Counted from the stretch's first letter, positions 35,523 to 46,184 are shown. The stretch: 64,000 bases of DNA from Keratinibaculum paraultunense (GCF_016767175.1 NZ_CP068564.1:2046001-2110000), one strand, 5' to 3'. Translations and numbers: made by a program. Notes: generated from the sequence alone by a model not told the origin.

Positions 35523-36615
35523 CCATATTACTCCTTTCCCCTATGGATTCAATATTTCTAGCTAAAGTTTTTAATTTTTCTTTGTTAACTTCATAATAAA
35601 TTTTTTTACTTTTCTCTACATCCATGGTAATAGATATTAATTCACTTTTAAGTAAAACGTCTATATGATGGGATATAGTTGCTGGAGTTAAATTTAATTC
35701 TTCTGCTAATTGTTGAATATACATAGGCTCTTTTGCTAAGCTATACATAATATTTAATCTAGTATTATCAGCTATTGCTTTTAAATCTGTAACTAAAGCA
35801 TCTAATTGAGTTCCATATTTTTCTTTTAATTCATCAAGTAAAAAGAAATAAATCCCAACAGTATATTCTAAAATATTTTCATCATATTCAGCAGATAATT
35901 GATTAAAAGAAAAAATACCTATTCTAATAATAATTTCTTCTGCATCTATTGGTTTTGTAGAAAATATTTTCCATAGTGTAGATTTTAAATCTTCCATTTG
36001 TTCTAATTTTTTTAAAGCCATATTAACATCCTTAGATATAATAGGGTAATGAGCTTTAAATATAGGTATAGCTCTTTCGATAAATTCCTGAAATTCTCTC
36101 ATAAATTCACATCTATTTTCATAAAGAGAAATAATCTGTAATTTTTGTTCTGCTGTTTTTTCTACACTCTCCAGAAGTTCTATAAGATGGGACAAAGATC
36201 TTATTTTCGCATTATCTTCTAATTCTACAAAAGAAGTTCGAAGCACATCCAATATAGCATCTTCTACAATTTTGCTTGCTTCTTCATCAGTTAGAGGTCT
36301 TCTATATTTTTCATCCTCTATCTTGGTAGTATAACGAACTAAATCTGGCTGATCATGGGTATTATCTTCATCATCTAATCTAAAAACAATTTCTAGTTTT
36401 GGATATTCTTTATAAATAGGTAATATTTCTTTTTTTAATACTTCCTTATAGTCTAAATAAGGTTTAAAAAACTGTAGCATTTCTTCCTCTGTTTTCCCAA
36501 AGGATTTATGATTTTTTATAACCTCCTTTTCCCGTTCCATTTTAATTTCCAATAGAAAATTTACCACTTCTAAAGGCCAATTAGGAGAACTAATAATGTC
36601 ATACCCTATGCCCAT
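35491..36615 (-). CDS. ArsR-type winged-helix regulator with long N-terminal domain
   Basis: The C-terminal 90 residues hold an ArsR-like winged helix (NTRLNIMYSLAKEPMYIQQL, then LNLTPATISHHIDVLLKSEL). The first 270 residues are an uncharacterised helical domain, so this 374-residue protein is far longer than the usual 100-residue ArsR. It has no obvious metal-site cysteines. As first gene of the exporter operon it probably represses it in response to a small molecule. Confidence 0.85.
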   Translation of the reverse strand: MGIGYDIISSPNWPLEVVNFLLEIKMEREKEVIKNHKSFGKTEEEMLQFFKPYLDYKEVLKKEILPIYKEYPKLEIVFRLDDEDNTHDQPDLVRYTTKIEDEKYRRPLTDEEASKIVEDAILDVLRTSFVELEDNAKIRSLSHLIELLESVEKTAEQKLQIISLYENRCEFMREFQEFIERAIPIFKAHYPIISKDVNMALKKLEQMEDLKSTLWKIFSTKPIDAEEIIIRIGIFSFNQLSAEYDENILEYTVGIYFFLLDELKEKYGTQLDALVTDLKAIADNTRLNIMYSLAKEPMYIQQLAEELNLTPATISHHIDVLLKSELISITMDVEKSKKIYYEVNKEKLKTLARNIESIGERSNMDGKTDKISIL

Positions 36616-36864
36616 TAAATCACCCTTTCTTTTTTTATGATTATATTATATATTTATATTAGATGGTTATCAAATATATTTAATAATTATCTATAATATT
36701 AGTCTTGTATATATTATCTTTTCATTGTTTTAATTTTTTAAATATTTTTATTTTTTTTAAATATAAAATGCTATTAATGGGTAATAAGTAATGTAAGGAA
36801 AATATATTTCATAAATATGTTATTGACATAAATTTCCTAATTAATATAGTGAGGAGGTAGTACA

Positions 36865-37917
36865 TTGAAAGGATATGCTTTTTTAGAAAAAGGTAAGATT
36901 GGGTTTGTTGAAAAGCCAATACCAACCTGTGGAAAAAAAGATGCAATTGTTAAACTTACAGCTATTGCAGCATGTTCATCTGATGTCCATAGTGTTCAAA
37001 TGGGAATTGCACCCCCAAACTTAATTATGGGACATGAAGGAATAGGAATAGTTACTGAAGTAGGAGAAGATGTAAGGAGAATAAAACCTGGAGACAAAGT
37101 GATTATACCTGCAGTAACTCCAGATTGGAGTGAAAAAGAAATACAATATAATATGCACCAGCATAGTGGAGGACAACTGAAAGGTATAAATCTCTCTAGT
37201 TATGAAGATGGTCTATATGCTGAATATGCCCGTATTAGATATGCAGATATGAATCTAGCTCTTCTACCTGAAGGTATGGACTTAAAGTCTGCTGTTATGG
37301 TTACAGATATGATGACAACAGGGTTTCATGGTGCAGAACTTGCAGATATAGAATTTGGTGATACTGTAGTAGTAATAGGTATTGGGCCAGTAGGTTTGAT
37401 GGCAATTGCAGGTTCTAAACTTAGAGGTGCTGGTAAGATATTTGGTGTAGGTACTAGACCTAAAGCTGTTGAGTTGGCCAAGGAATATGGTGCCACAAAA
37501 ATAATTAGCTATAAAGAAGGAGATATAGTTGAGCAAGTAATGGAAATAACAGATGGTAATGGCGTTGATAGGGTCATTATTGCAGGTGGCGGAATTGATG
37601 TAGTAAATCAAGCTGTAATGATGGTTCGCCCAGGAGGAACTGTTGCAAATATTAATATGTATGAAAGTATGGAAGATATACCAATATCTTGCCCAGCATG
37701 GGGGTTTGGAATGGCACATAAGACTATTAAAGGCGGTCTTACTCCAGGTGGGCGAGTGAGAATGGAAGCTATGATCCAGCTTGTAATGGCTGGGAGAGTG
37801 GATCCATCTAAGCTAGTAACTCATGAATTCAAAGGGATAGATAAAATAGCCGATGCTTATAACCTTATGGTTGAAAAACCAAAGGATTTAATAAAACCAA
37901 TTGTGTGGTTAGAATAA
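36865..37917 (+). CDS. Zinc-dependent NADP(H) alcohol dehydrogenase
   Basis: This 350-residue medium-chain dehydrogenase matches the Thermoanaerobacter/Clostridium secondary alcohol dehydrogenases. The catalytic zinc ligands are Cys37, His57, Glu58 and Asp148. The Rossmann motif is GIGPVGLMAIAG, and GTRPKAVELAKEYGA is the NADP-type loop of that group. It would interconvert secondary alcohols and ketones. It starts with TTG behind GAGGAGG and is divergent from the ABC operon. A TTGACA/TATAGT pair lies at 36823-36850 but is close to the start. Confidence 0.92.
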   Translation: MKGYAFLEKGKIGFVEKPIPTCGKKDAIVKLTAIAACSSDVHSVQMGIAPPNLIMGHEGIGIVTEVGEDVRRIKPGDKVIIPAVTPDWSEKEIQYNMHQHSGGQLKGINLSSYEDGLYAEYARIRYADMNLALLPEGMDLKSAVMVTDMMTTGFHGAELADIEFGDTVVVIGIGPVGLMAIAGSKLRGAGKIFGVGTRPKAVELAKEYGATKIISYKEGDIVEQVMEITDGNGVDRVIIAGGGIDVVNQAVMMVRPGGTVANINMYESMEDIPISCPAWGFGMAHKTIKGGLTPGGRVRMEAMIQLVMAGRVDPSKLVTHEFKGIDKIADAYNLMVEKPKDLIKPIVWLE

Positions 37918-37920
37918 TAC

Positions 37921-37952
37921 AAAAAGAGTAGGGCACATGTCCTACTCTTTTT
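37921..37952 (+). terminator. Terminator of the alcohol dehydrogenase gene
   Basis: Twelve-base arms (AAAAAGAGTAGG) with an 8-base loop and a long T run right after the stop codon. Confidence 0.9.
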
Positions 37953-38029
37953 TTGTATTTATGCTTAAATTCTTCAAAAGATATTTGGATAATATCAGAA
38001 TAATCAAGCTATTACCCATTATACAAATA

Positions 38030-39319
38030 TTACTTTATAACTTTCAATGCTTCATAATTAGCCTTAATAGTATATTCTATATCTTTTTTAGTATGAGCTG
38101 CTGACAAAAACATTCCTTCAAATTGAGCTGGTGGAAGCATTATTCCTCGTTTTAACATTTCATTAAAATATTTAGCATACATTTCAATATCGCAAGATTG
38201 AACATCATCAAAATTTTTAAAAGGTCCTTTCCCAAAGAAAAGTGTTAACATGCTTTTAAATCTTACTATTTTTGCATTTATATTTAACTCTTCAATATTT
38301 CGTCTAATCCCTTCTTCCATCATAATAGCTTTCTCTTCTAATTCTTTATATATATTTTTATTTTCCTTTAACACTTTTAAAATTCTATATCCTATATGCA
38401 TAGCCAATGGATTACCTGAAAGAGTACCTGCCTGATATACTGGACCTATTGGAGATACCATTTCCATTATCTCTCTTTTCCCGCCGTAAGCTCCAACTGG
38501 GAAACCTCCACCAATTATTTTACCAAAACAAGCCATATCCGGCTCAATCCCATATACCTCGCCAGCTCCTCCATAGCTTATCCTAAAGCCTGTTATTACT
38601 TCATCAAATATAAGTAATGAACCATTTTCTTTAGTTATTCTTCTAAGTCCTTCTAAAAATTCTTTATCACTAGGAACCACTCCCATATTTCCTGCTACAG
38701 GTTCTATTATTACAGCTGCTATATCCTCCCCAAATTTCTCAAAAGTTTTTCTTACATCTTCTAAATCATTATATTTACAAACTATAGTATTTTTTATAAT
38801 ATCTGCTGGAACACCACTACTAGTAGGTATTCCATAAGTTATAGTCCCTGAACCTGATTTTACAAGTAAGCAATCATTATGTCCATGATAGCAACCTTCA
38901 AATTTAATTATTTTATCTCTACCAGTATAACCCCTAGCTACTCTTATAGCACTCATAGTCGCTTCCGTTCCTGAATTTACCATTCTCACCATTTCTATTC
39001 CATTGTAAGATTCTACAATAAGTTTTGCCATATCCACCTCTATTTTAGTAGGTAAACCAAAACTTATTCCACTTCTTAAAATATCATCTATACCTTCTAA
39101 TAATTTTTCATTAGAATGTCCTAATATTAAAGGTCCCCATGAACAAATATAATCGATATATTTATTTCCATCTTCATCTTCTATTTTGCTACCATGTCCT
39201 TTCTTAATAAATATTGGATAAGTTCCAACAGATTTAAAAGCTCTAACAGGACTATTTACTCCTCCAGGAATATATTTTATAGCTTCATCATATATTTTTT
39301 TCGATTTTCCCAAGTTCAC
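38030..39319 (-). CDS. hemL: Glutamate-1-semialdehyde 2,1-aminomutase
   Basis: This PLP enzyme converts glutamate-1-semialdehyde to 5-aminolevulinate. Family motifs are GGVNSPVRAFKSVG, MVNSGTEATMSAIRVARG, IFDEVITGFR and the PLP lysine in MACFGKIIGGGFPVGAYGG. The 429-residue length is normal. It is the last gene of the tetrapyrrole operon, 14 bases after hemB. Confidence 0.97.
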   Translation of the reverse strand: MNLGKSKKIYDEAIKYIPGGVNSPVRAFKSVGTYPIFIKKGHGSKIEDEDGNKYIDYICSWGPLILGHSNEKLLEGIDDILRSGISFGLPTKIEVDMAKLIVESYNGIEMVRMVNSGTEATMSAIRVARGYTGRDKIIKFEGCYHGHNDCLLVKSGSGTITYGIPTSSGVPADIIKNTIVCKYNDLEDVRKTFEKFGEDIAAVIIEPVAGNMGVVPSDKEFLEGLRRITKENGSLLIFDEVITGFRISYGGAGEVYGIEPDMACFGKIIGGGFPVGAYGGKREIMEMVSPIGPVYQAGTLSGNPLAMHIGYRILKVLKENKNIYKELEEKAIMMEEGIRRNIEELNINAKIVRFKSMLTLFFGKGPFKNFDDVQSCDIEMYAKYFNEMLKRGIMLPPAQFEGMFLSAAHTKKDIEYTIKANYEALKVIK

Positions 39320-39333
39320 ACAATCATCTCCTT

Positions 39334-40305
39334 TTAACTATTTAAAATTTCTGCTACATCTTTAGCAAAGTATGAAATAATAATATCTGCACCTGCCCTT
39401 TTAATTGAAAGTAAAGATTCTAATACAACCGTTTCACTTAAAATTCCTTCTTTTATAGCCATTTTAAGCATTGAATACTCTCCACTAACATTATAAGCAG
39501 CTAAAGGTATATTAAAATTATCTTTTGCTTTTCTTATAATATCAAGATAAGAAAGAGCTGGTTTCACCATTACTATATCTGCACCTTCCATTATATCTAA
39601 TTTAATTTCTCTCATAGCTTCATCTGCATTAGCAGGATCCATTTGATAAGACTTCCTATCTCCAAAAGTTGGTGCAGAATCTGCTGCATCTCTAAAAGGT
39701 CCATAAAAAGAAGATGCATATTTAGCACTATATGCCATAATTGGTACTGTTTCGAATCCATTATCATCTAAAAAATTTCTAATGTATCTTACTCTACCAT
39801 CCATCATATCAGAAGGAGCTACCATATCTGCCCCTGCCTTTGCATGACTTAAAGCAATTTTCCCCAAATACTCTAATGTTTTATCATTATCTACATATCC
39901 ATTTTCTAAAAGAATTCCACAATGCCCATGAGATGTATACTCACACATACATATATCTGTTATAACATACATTTCAGGAAACACTTTTTTTATTTCTCTT
40001 ATGGTCCTCTGTACTATCCCATTTTCTGCATAGCCTTCTGTTCCTAATTCATCTTTTCTGTCTGGAATTCCAAATAATAAAATAGCTTTTATCCCTAATT
40101 TTTCTATTTCCTCTACTTCTTTTAATACCTTATCTATTGAATATCTATAAATTCCTTCCATAGATGCTATTTCTTCTTTAATATTTATCCCTTCTCTTAC
40201 AAATATTGGATAAACGAAATCTTCAATACATAGCCTCGTTTCTTTGATTAAATTCCTAATAATTTCATTTTTTCTAAGCCTTCTAGGCCTATTTATTATA
40301 TTCAT
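39334..40305 (-). CDS. hemB: Delta-aminolevulinic acid dehydratase (porphobilinogen synthase)
   Basis: Two 5-aminolevulinates are joined to porphobilinogen. The zinc-type cysteine cluster ([13 protein letters not shown]) is present, so the enzyme is of the Zn-dependent kind. The two active-site lysines lie in [16 protein letters not shown] and [12 protein letters not shown]. Length 323 residues. It sits 4 bases after the cobA-hemD gene. Confidence 0.97.
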   Translation of the reverse strand: MNIINRPRRLRKNEIIRNLIKETRLCIEDFVYPIFVREGINIKEEIASMEGIYRYSIDKVLKEVEEIEKLGIKAILLFGIPDRKDELGTEGYAENGIVQRTIREIKKVFPEMYVITDICMCEYTSHGHCGILLENGYVDNDKTLEYLGKIALSHAKAGADMVAPSDMMDGRVRYIRNFLDDNGFETVPIMAYSAKYASSFYGPFRDAADSAPTFGDRKSYQMDPANADEAMREIKLDIMEGADIVMVKPALSYLDIIRKAKDNFNIPLAAYNVSGEYSMLKMAIKEGILSETVVLESLLSIKRAGADIIISYFAKDVAEILNS

Positions 40306-40309
40306 TATT

Positions 40310-41812
40310 TTATCTCCTTTCCTTTATTAATAAATCGATTATACCTTCTATAGTATGTTTTCTTGCTTCACCATAAACTTCATGTCCACCTTCTCTTATA
40401 ACTTTTGATGTTACTGGTCCTATCGATAATATTTTACCTCTCTTTAAAATATTTTGAGAATTATCTCCTAATATTTCTACAAAATTATTAAAAGTTGAAG
40501 GACTAGTGAAGGTTAAATAAAATTCTTTCTTGTCTTTTAAAAAATCTACTAACTCTTCAGCTTTATCTGTTCCTTTAACTGTATTATAAATTTTAATCTC
40601 ATCTACATCACATATCTTAGAAAGTTCTTCTACTAAATAGGATCTTGAATTTTTAGCTCTTGGTAATAATACTTTGTCCTTTGTTGTTAAAACATTTTTT
40701 AAATATTTTGTTAAAAATTCTGATACATATTCTTTTGGAATAAAATCTGGCTTTATTCCGTATCGTTCCATTGCTTTCGCTGTCTTAGAACCTATAACTC
40801 CAATTTTTAATCCTCCTAATTTTCTAGAATCATATCCTAAAGAAAAAAGTTTTTTAAAAAATATATTTACTCCATTTACACTAGTTAATAATAAATAGGT
40901 ATATTGTTCTATATTTTCTATTGCATTCTCTAATTCTATATTAGGAGTTATTTCATCTATTTTGATAGTAGGAAACTCATAAGTCGTAGCTCCAAATTCT
41001 CTTAATTTATCAACAAATTCTTTTTTTTGTTCTCTAGCCCTAGTTACAATTATAGTTTCACCAAATAATATTTTCCTTTCAAAAAAATTAAGATTCTTTC
41101 TCAATTTAACTACATTTCCAATTACTATAATACTTGGAGGCACTATATTATATTTCATTGCTTTTTCATATATATTTGAAAGATTACCTTCAACTACCTT
41201 TTGATAAGGCATAGTAGCCCAACTTACTATAGCTACAGGTGTGTTTTTATCCTTCCCGTTTTCAATAAGATTTTTGGATATATTTTCTAAGTTAGAAATC
41301 CCCATTAAAAATACAATAGTCCCATCTAATGATGCCAATACCTCCCAATTTAATTTATCATTTTCATCTTTTAAATGTCCTGTTATAACATGAAAAGAAG
41401 ATGCATAATTTCTATGAGTTATAGGTATCCCTGCATAAGCTAATCCCCCAATAGCCGAAGTAACACCTGGTACAATCTCAAAAGGAATATTTCTTTTTGC
41501 TAAGTATTCTCCTTCTTCTCCACCTCTTCCAAACACATAAGGGTCTCCGCCTTTAAGTCTTACGACAATTTTCCCTTCCAGTGCTTCTCTATATATTATT
41601 TCATTTATTTCATCTTGAGTTTTAATATGTTTTTTAGACTTTTTCCCTACATAAATAAATTTGCAATTTTTCTTTGATTCTTTTAAAAGGTTATTATTTA
41701 TTAACCTATCATATATTATTACATCTGCTTTTTTTATACATTTAAGCCCTTTCAAAGTTATTAAGCTATCATCTCCCGGACCAGCTCCTACTAAATATAC
41801 TTTCCCTTTCAT
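40310..41812 (-). CDS. cobA-hemD: Fused uroporphyrinogen-III C-methyltransferase and uroporphyrinogen-III synthase
   Basis: Residues 1-245 are the SAM-dependent methyltransferase ([16 protein letters not shown], then [18 protein letters not shown]) that makes precorrin-2. The remaining 255 residues match uroporphyrinogen-III synthase ([15 protein letters not shown], then [14 protein letters not shown]). The fusion is common in Clostridia. It places ring closure and the first methylation on one protein and steers the pathway to sirohaem or cobalamin. It overlaps hemC by 4 bases. Confidence 0.95.
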   Translation of the reverse strand: MKGKVYLVGAGPGDDSLITLKGLKCIKKADVIIYDRLINNNLLKESKKNCKFIYVGKKSKKHIKTQDEINEIIYREALEGKIVVRLKGGDPYVFGRGGEEGEYLAKRNIPFEIVPGVTSAIGGLAYAGIPITHRNYASSFHVITGHLKDENDKLNWEVLASLDGTIVFLMGISNLENISKNLIENGKDKNTPVAIVSWATMPYQKVVEGNLSNIYEKAMKYNIVPPSIIVIGNVVKLRKNLNFFERKILFGETIIVTRAREQKKEFVDKLREFGATTYEFPTIKIDEITPNIELENAIENIEQYTYLLLTSVNGVNIFFKKLFSLGYDSRKLGGLKIGVIGSKTAKAMERYGIKPDFIPKEYVSEFLTKYLKNVLTTKDKVLLPRAKNSRSYLVEELSKICDVDEIKIYNTVKGTDKAEELVDFLKDKKEFYLTFTSPSTFNNFVEILGDNSQNILKRGKILSIGPVTSKVIREGGHEVYGEARKHTIEGIIDLLIKERR

Positions 41813-42717
41813 TTAGAATCCCTCTCTTTAAGCATTATATCAGCAAGATTGTAACCTAGTTTTTCTAAAGAATCTCTTTTACCTTTTAATGTTTTATTAA
41901 TCAATATACTACCGTCTTGCGTTCCTAAAAAACCTTCTAAAACTACTTTTTCATCATATACTTCACAATATGCACCTATAGGTACTTTACAATTCCCCCC
42001 TATTCTCTTTAAAAATGCTCTTTCTACTTTTGCTTGTACTTCTGTTTTTTCATGGGATATATTCTTTAGTAAATTTTCTATTTTTTCATCATTTTCTCTA
42101 ATTTCAATAGCAAGTATTCCTTGGCAAGGAGACGGTAACATTATTTCTTTATCTAAATATATGATTTTATTTTCTAAAATCTCATGAAGTCTTAACCTTT
42201 TTATTCCAGCAGCTGCTAATACTACGCCATCCAATTCCTCTGACTCTATTTTTCTTATTCTAGTCTCTATATTACCTCTTATACTAACTATATTTAAATC
42301 TTTTCTATATCTAAGTAATTGATATTTTCTTCTTTTACTTCCTGTACCAATTTTACCTCCAATAGGCAATTCATTTAAATTGTTCAAACCTTTCCTTAAA
42401 ATCATTACATCCCTGTAATCTTCTCTTTTTGGCACATGTGATAATTTTAAACCTTTTGGAAGAATTCCTGGCATGTCTTTCATACTATGTATTGCTATAT
42501 CAATCTCTCCATTTAAAAGCTCATTTTCAATTTCCTTCACAAATACTCCTTTACCACCAATTTTATCCAAAGAAAATTCTCTTAATATATCTCCTTTAGT
42601 TTTTATTGTTTTTAATTTTATATCAAGATAAGGATAAACATTCTTAAGCATATTTATAACTAAATTACTTTGAACAACTGATAATTTACTTCCTCTAGCT
42701 CCAACTACAATCTTCAT
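41809..42717 (-). CDS. hemC: Porphobilinogen deaminase (hydroxymethylbilane synthase)
   Basis: Four porphobilinogens are polymerised to hydroxymethylbilane. The opening VVGARGSKLSVVQS, the middle IHSMKDMPG and the cofactor cysteine in GGNCKVPIGAYC are all present. Length 302 residues. It overlaps both neighbours by 4 bases, so it is translationally coupled. Confidence 0.97.
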   Translation of the reverse strand: MKIVVGARGSKLSVVQSNLVINMLKNVYPYLDIKLKTIKTKGDILREFSLDKIGGKGVFVKEIENELLNGEIDIAIHSMKDMPGILPKGLKLSHVPKREDYRDVMILRKGLNNLNELPIGGKIGTGSKRRKYQLLRYRKDLNIVSIRGNIETRIRKIESEELDGVVLAAAGIKRLRLHEILENKIIYLDKEIMLPSPCQGILAIEIRENDEKIENLLKNISHEKTEVQAKVERAFLKRIGGNCKVPIGAYCEVYDEKVVLEGFLGTQDGSILINKTLKGKRDSLEKLGYNLADIMLKERDSK

Positions 42718-43322
42718 ATATTCTCCCCCTTAATAAGTTCCTCATAAAAATCTTTTAATTCTTCCTTATTTAATTCTAAACAATACTTTAAAAGTTTATC
42801 TTTTTTATGATTATATTTAGATAAAATAATGTTTCTAACTTTGCCTAACAAAATAATATATTCTTCGTCTATTTTGGAATATCTTTTTTCCAAATCCTCT
42901 CTTATTTTTTTACTTAAAAAAGGGCACTTCCCCATAGTGGAAATTGCTAATAATAAATCCCCTTTATTTATAAAAGAAGGGCAAATAAAATTTGAATTTT
43001 CTAAGCTATCTACTACATTACATAAAATCTCTTCATCATCACAATCTTTGGAAATTCTTTCATTTATTCTTGCAGAAGAAGTAGCTGCTACTACTAAAAA
43101 AGATCCTTTTATATATTCTTTTTTATATGTATCTTCAATTAAAATAATATTTTTATCATATTTGTTTTCCAATTCATAAAACTTAGTAAAAAAATGCTCA
43201 CTTATTACCTTCACCTTTCCTTCGAAATTTAAAAAATTTGTAGCTTTTCTATAACCAACTTTACCTCCTCCAATAACTACAATATCTCTATTTTTTATAT
43301 CTAGCATTATAGGATAAAACAT
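42714..43322 (-). CDS. Precorrin-2 dehydrogenase (sirohydrochlorin-forming, CysG N-terminal/Met8 type)
   Basis: The N-terminal NAD-binding motif VVIGGGKVGYRKATNFLNF and the following FICPSFINKGDLLLAIST are typical of the dehydrogenase domain of sirohaem synthase. It oxidises precorrin-2 to sirohydrochlorin; the Met8p-like type can also insert metal. The 202-residue length means only this domain is present, the methyltransferase being the separate CobA-HemD fusion. Confidence 0.92.
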   Translation of the reverse strand: MFYPIMLDIKNRDIVVIGGGKVGYRKATNFLNFEGKVKVISEHFFTKFYELENKYDKNIILIEDTYKKEYIKGSFLVVAATSSARINERISKDCDDEEILCNVVDSLENSNFICPSFINKGDLLLAISTMGKCPFLSKKIREDLEKRYSKIDEEYIILLGKVRNIILSKYNHKKDKLLKYCLELNKEELKDFYEELIKGENI

Positions 43323-43332
43323 ATTTTCACTC

Positions 43333-44568
43333 CTAAAAATTAAATAATTTATTTAGCATTTCTATATAACTATCTACGCTTTCTTTTTCTATACTTTTCA
43401 AATTTTTTATTGGTTCTCTTATAACTCTCTTTAAAGCTGAGCTAAGCATTTTATCTATTATTTTCTTCTCTCTTTGATTCAGATCCAATTTCCGATTTAT
43501 ATATTTCATTGTATCTTCTTTTATCTCTAAACATCTCTCATTTAAAGATTTTAAAACAGGGTCTACTTTTATACTTTCCATCCATTCTATAAATTCTTTT
43601 ACATCTTCATCTATTATAACTTTAGCTTTTTCTGAAAGCTCTTCTCTTTTTTGTTGATTATGCTCAGATATTTTTTTAAGATCATCAATATGATATAAGA
43701 TAATGTTTTCTATATTTTTAACTTTAGGATCCACATCTCTAGGTAAGGCTAAATCTAGTATATATAATTTTTTATTAATAATGGGTATATGTTCATGAGT
43801 TATTATAACATGAGGAGCTGATGTAGCTGTTATCATTATGTCTACATCATTCAAGACTTTATACCTATCTTTATATTCTATTGGTATTAAATAAGGGAAT
43901 TCGTTAAACATATCTTTTAATTTATTATTAGTTCTATTAGCAACATATATTTTATCTAATTCTTCTTCGCATAAATATTGCAGTGCTAATTTGCTAATTT
44001 CTCCAGCACCAATTATAAGAGCTTTTTTCCCTTCAAGACAGCCTATTTCTTTTTTTAGAAGTTTAATTCCAATATAGCTAGTAGATAATGGAATTTCAGA
44101 TATTTTTAAATTTGTTTTTATTTTTTTCCCTTCTTTTATAGCTTCCATGAATAGTTTGTTTAAAACTTTCCCACTGAATCCTAAATCCATAGAAAAGATC
44201 ATAGCTTCTTTTACTTGATTTAATATTTGATCCTCTCCTAAAACTAATGAATCCAAGCCTGATGCAACCATATAGAGATGATCTACTACCTCTTTTCCTT
44301 TTTTAATAAATAAATATTTTTCTATTTGAGGAAAATTAAAAAAAACGCTATAAAATTTTTTTACTTCCTTTGTTGAATTTTCTATGTTCTCACTAGCTAT
44401 GTATATTTCACTTCTATTACAAGTTGAAAGAATTACAATTTCATTTATTGATTTATCTAAAAGCATACTAGAAGCTTCTATGCGCATAGATTCAGTAAAA
44501 GAAACTTTCTCTCTAACTTCAATAGGTGATATATTATGATTAACGCCAATTAATGCTAAATTCATCAT
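43333..44568 (-). CDS. hemA: Glutamyl-tRNA reductase
   Basis: First step of the C5 route: glutamyl-tRNA is reduced to glutamate-1-semialdehyde. The catalytic Cys50 is in VILSTCNRSEIY; the NADPH-binding motif is ALIIGAGEISKLALQYL, and a C-terminal helical dimerisation domain follows. Length 411 residues. It is the first gene of a six-gene operon with gaps of at most 14 bases. Confidence 0.97.
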   Translation of the reverse strand: MMNLALIGVNHNISPIEVREKVSFTESMRIEASSMLLDKSINEIVILSTCNRSEIYIASENIENSTKEVKKFYSVFFNFPQIEKYLFIKKGKEVVDHLYMVASGLDSLVLGEDQILNQVKEAMIFSMDLGFSGKVLNKLFMEAIKEGKKIKTNLKISEIPLSTSYIGIKLLKKEIGCLEGKKALIIGAGEISKLALQYLCEEELDKIYVANRTNNKLKDMFNEFPYLIPIEYKDRYKVLNDVDIMITATSAPHVIITHEHIPIINKKLYILDLALPRDVDPKVKNIENIILYHIDDLKKISEHNQQKREELSEKAKVIIDEDVKEFIEWMESIKVDPVLKSLNERCLEIKEDTMKYINRKLDLNQREKKIIDKMLSSALKRVIREPIKNLKSIEKESVDSYIEMLNKLFNF

Positions 44569-44648
44569 TATCCCCCAATGCCTATAAAATTTTTCTCTGA
44601 TATATTCGATTAATTTAATTTATTTTTTGAAATTTCTCATTCCACTTT

Positions 44649-44678
44649 ATATTACTATATATTATGTGTAAGCGTCAA
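44649..44678 (-). promoter_or_regulatory. Candidate promoter of the tetrapyrrole operon
   Basis: TTGACG (44673-44678) and TAATAT (44649-44654) on the minus strand, with an 18-base spacer, about 80 bases before hemA. No cobalamin riboswitch is recognised in this gap. Confidence 0.4.
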
Positions 44679-44796
44679 ATAATCTTAATTTTATATAATA
44701 AAAAACATATATTTTTTAATTAAAGCCTACATAACTATTTACATTTCTTCCCTAATCCTATAAACTATACTCAAATACATAATTAGAGGTGATTAA

Positions 44797-46032
44797 ATGA
44801 AAAATTTTAATATTATGCTAGATGAGTATGCAAAACTTTGTGTAGAAGTAGGCATCAACCTACAAAAAGGTCAACCATTGGTTATTAATACTCCCATAGA
44901 AGGGGCAGATTTTGTAAGACTAGTGACAAAACATGCTTATGAACTTGGGGCAAAAGAGGTTCATGTAAATTGGAATGATGAAATACTAACTAAAATGAAA
45001 TACGAAAATGCTCCTATGGAAGTATTTGAAAACTTTCCTAAATGGTATGCTGATGGTATGGAGGAGTATGCAGAAGATGGTGCTGGATTTTTATCCATAT
45101 ATTCTCAAGATCCAGAATTACTTAAAGATATAGATCCTAAGAAAATTGCAGCTTATAACAAATCCTCATCTATAGCATTAAAGAATTTTAGAAATTACAC
45201 CATGAATGATATAAATGCTTGGTGTGTAGTATCTATCCCTACACAAGGCTGGGCTAGTAGAGTTTTCCCTGATGTATCAGAAGAAGAAGCTATGGAAAAA
45301 CTATGGAAAGCTATATTTAAATCTACTCGAATGGATCTAGAAGATCCAATTAAAGCTTGGGAAGAACATCTTAAAAATTTAGAGGAAAAAGTTAATTTCC
45401 TAAATGAAAAGAAATTTAAAAAACTATATTATAAATCTTCCAATGGTACCGATTTAGAAGTAGAATTGCCTGAAGGTCATATATGGGCAGGTGGTGGGAG
45501 TAAAAATGCTAAAGATGTATTCTTCGTTCCCAACATACCTACAGAAGAAGTATTTACCATGCCTTTAAAAACTGGAGTTAATGGTGTAGTTTATAGTACA
45601 AAACCATTAAACTATGGTGGAAATCTAATAGACGAATTTAAGCTAGTTTTTGAAGAAGGAAAAGTTGTAGATTTTGAAGCTGAACAAGGCTATGAAGTAT
45701 TAAAAGATCTACTTTCTCTAGATGAAGGTGCTAAACATTTAGGAGAGGTTGCTTTAGTACCATATGATTCTCCTATATCCAATTCCAATATAATATTTTT
45801 AAATACGCTTTTTGATGAAAATGCTTCCTGTCATTTTGCTTTAGGCAAAGCTTATCCTACAAATATTGAAGGTGGAGAAAATATGACTGAGGAAGAATTA
45901 GAAAAAAGAGGAGTTAATGACTCCTTAACTCATGTGGATTTTATGATAGGCTCAGAAGATTTATCTATAATTGGGGAAACTAAAGATGGGAAAAAAGTCC
46001 AAATATTTGAAAATGGTAATTGGGCTTTTTAA
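44797..46032 (+). CDS. M29-family metallo-aminopeptidase
   Basis: This 411-residue protein matches thermophilic-type aminopeptidases (AmpS/PepS/aminopeptidase T), which release N-terminal residues in the cytoplasm with two metal ions. Conserved features are VFTMPLKTGVNGVVYS, GEVALVPYDSPIS, CHFALGKAY and THVDFMIGSEDLSI, which carry the metal and catalytic residues. It is a single-gene unit divergent from hemA. The ribosome site is AGAGGTGA. Confidence 0.92.
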   Translation: MKNFNIMLDEYAKLCVEVGINLQKGQPLVINTPIEGADFVRLVTKHAYELGAKEVHVNWNDEILTKMKYENAPMEVFENFPKWYADGMEEYAEDGAGFLSIYSQDPELLKDIDPKKIAAYNKSSSIALKNFRNYTMNDINAWCVVSIPTQGWASRVFPDVSEEEAMEKLWKAIFKSTRMDLEDPIKAWEEHLKNLEEKVNFLNEKKFKKLYYKSSNGTDLEVELPEGHIWAGGGSKNAKDVFFVPNIPTEEVFTMPLKTGVNGVVYSTKPLNYGGNLIDEFKLVFEEGKVVDFEAEQGYEVLKDLLSLDEGAKHLGEVALVPYDSPISNSNIIFLNTLFDENASCHFALGKAYPTNIEGGENMTEEELEKRGVNDSLTHVDFMIGSEDLSIIGETKDGKKVQIFENGNWAF

Positions 46033-46058
46033 AATTAGTGACTATAAAAAATTCTATA

Positions 46059-46082
46059 CAACTTGAATTATAATTCAAGTTG
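46059..46082 (+). terminator. Terminator of the aminopeptidase gene
   Basis: A perfect 24-base palindrome (arm CAACTTGAATTA) followed by TTTTC. Confidence 0.8.
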
Positions 46083-46136
46083 TTTTCTAAATATATTTCA
46101 ATAAAATTTTATTTTAGATTCTTTTTTTAATAATAT

Positions 46137-46184
46137 TAAAATCCTCCTTTATCATTCTTGCTTCAACATAATAAGGGAGGATTT
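46137..46184. terminator. Second terminator-like hairpin
   Basis: Fifteen-base arms with one mismatch (AAAATCCTCCTTTAT against the complement of ATAAGGGAGGATTTT) and an 18-base loop, in the gap before the alkaline phosphatase gene. No gene lies between the two hairpins. Confidence 0.5.

Noticed and set aside
36823-36850. TTGACA/TATAGT as the alcohol dehydrogenase promoter
   Set aside because: Transcription from it would start at or after the ribosome binding site, so it is unlikely to be the working promoter.
37282-37719. 145-codon antisense frame in the alcohol dehydrogenase gene
   Set aside because: Biased Cys/Tyr/His composition typical of a shadow frame.
44569-44796. Cobalamin riboswitch before hemA
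   Set aside because: No B12-box-like conserved sequence or fold was recognised in this 228-base gap.
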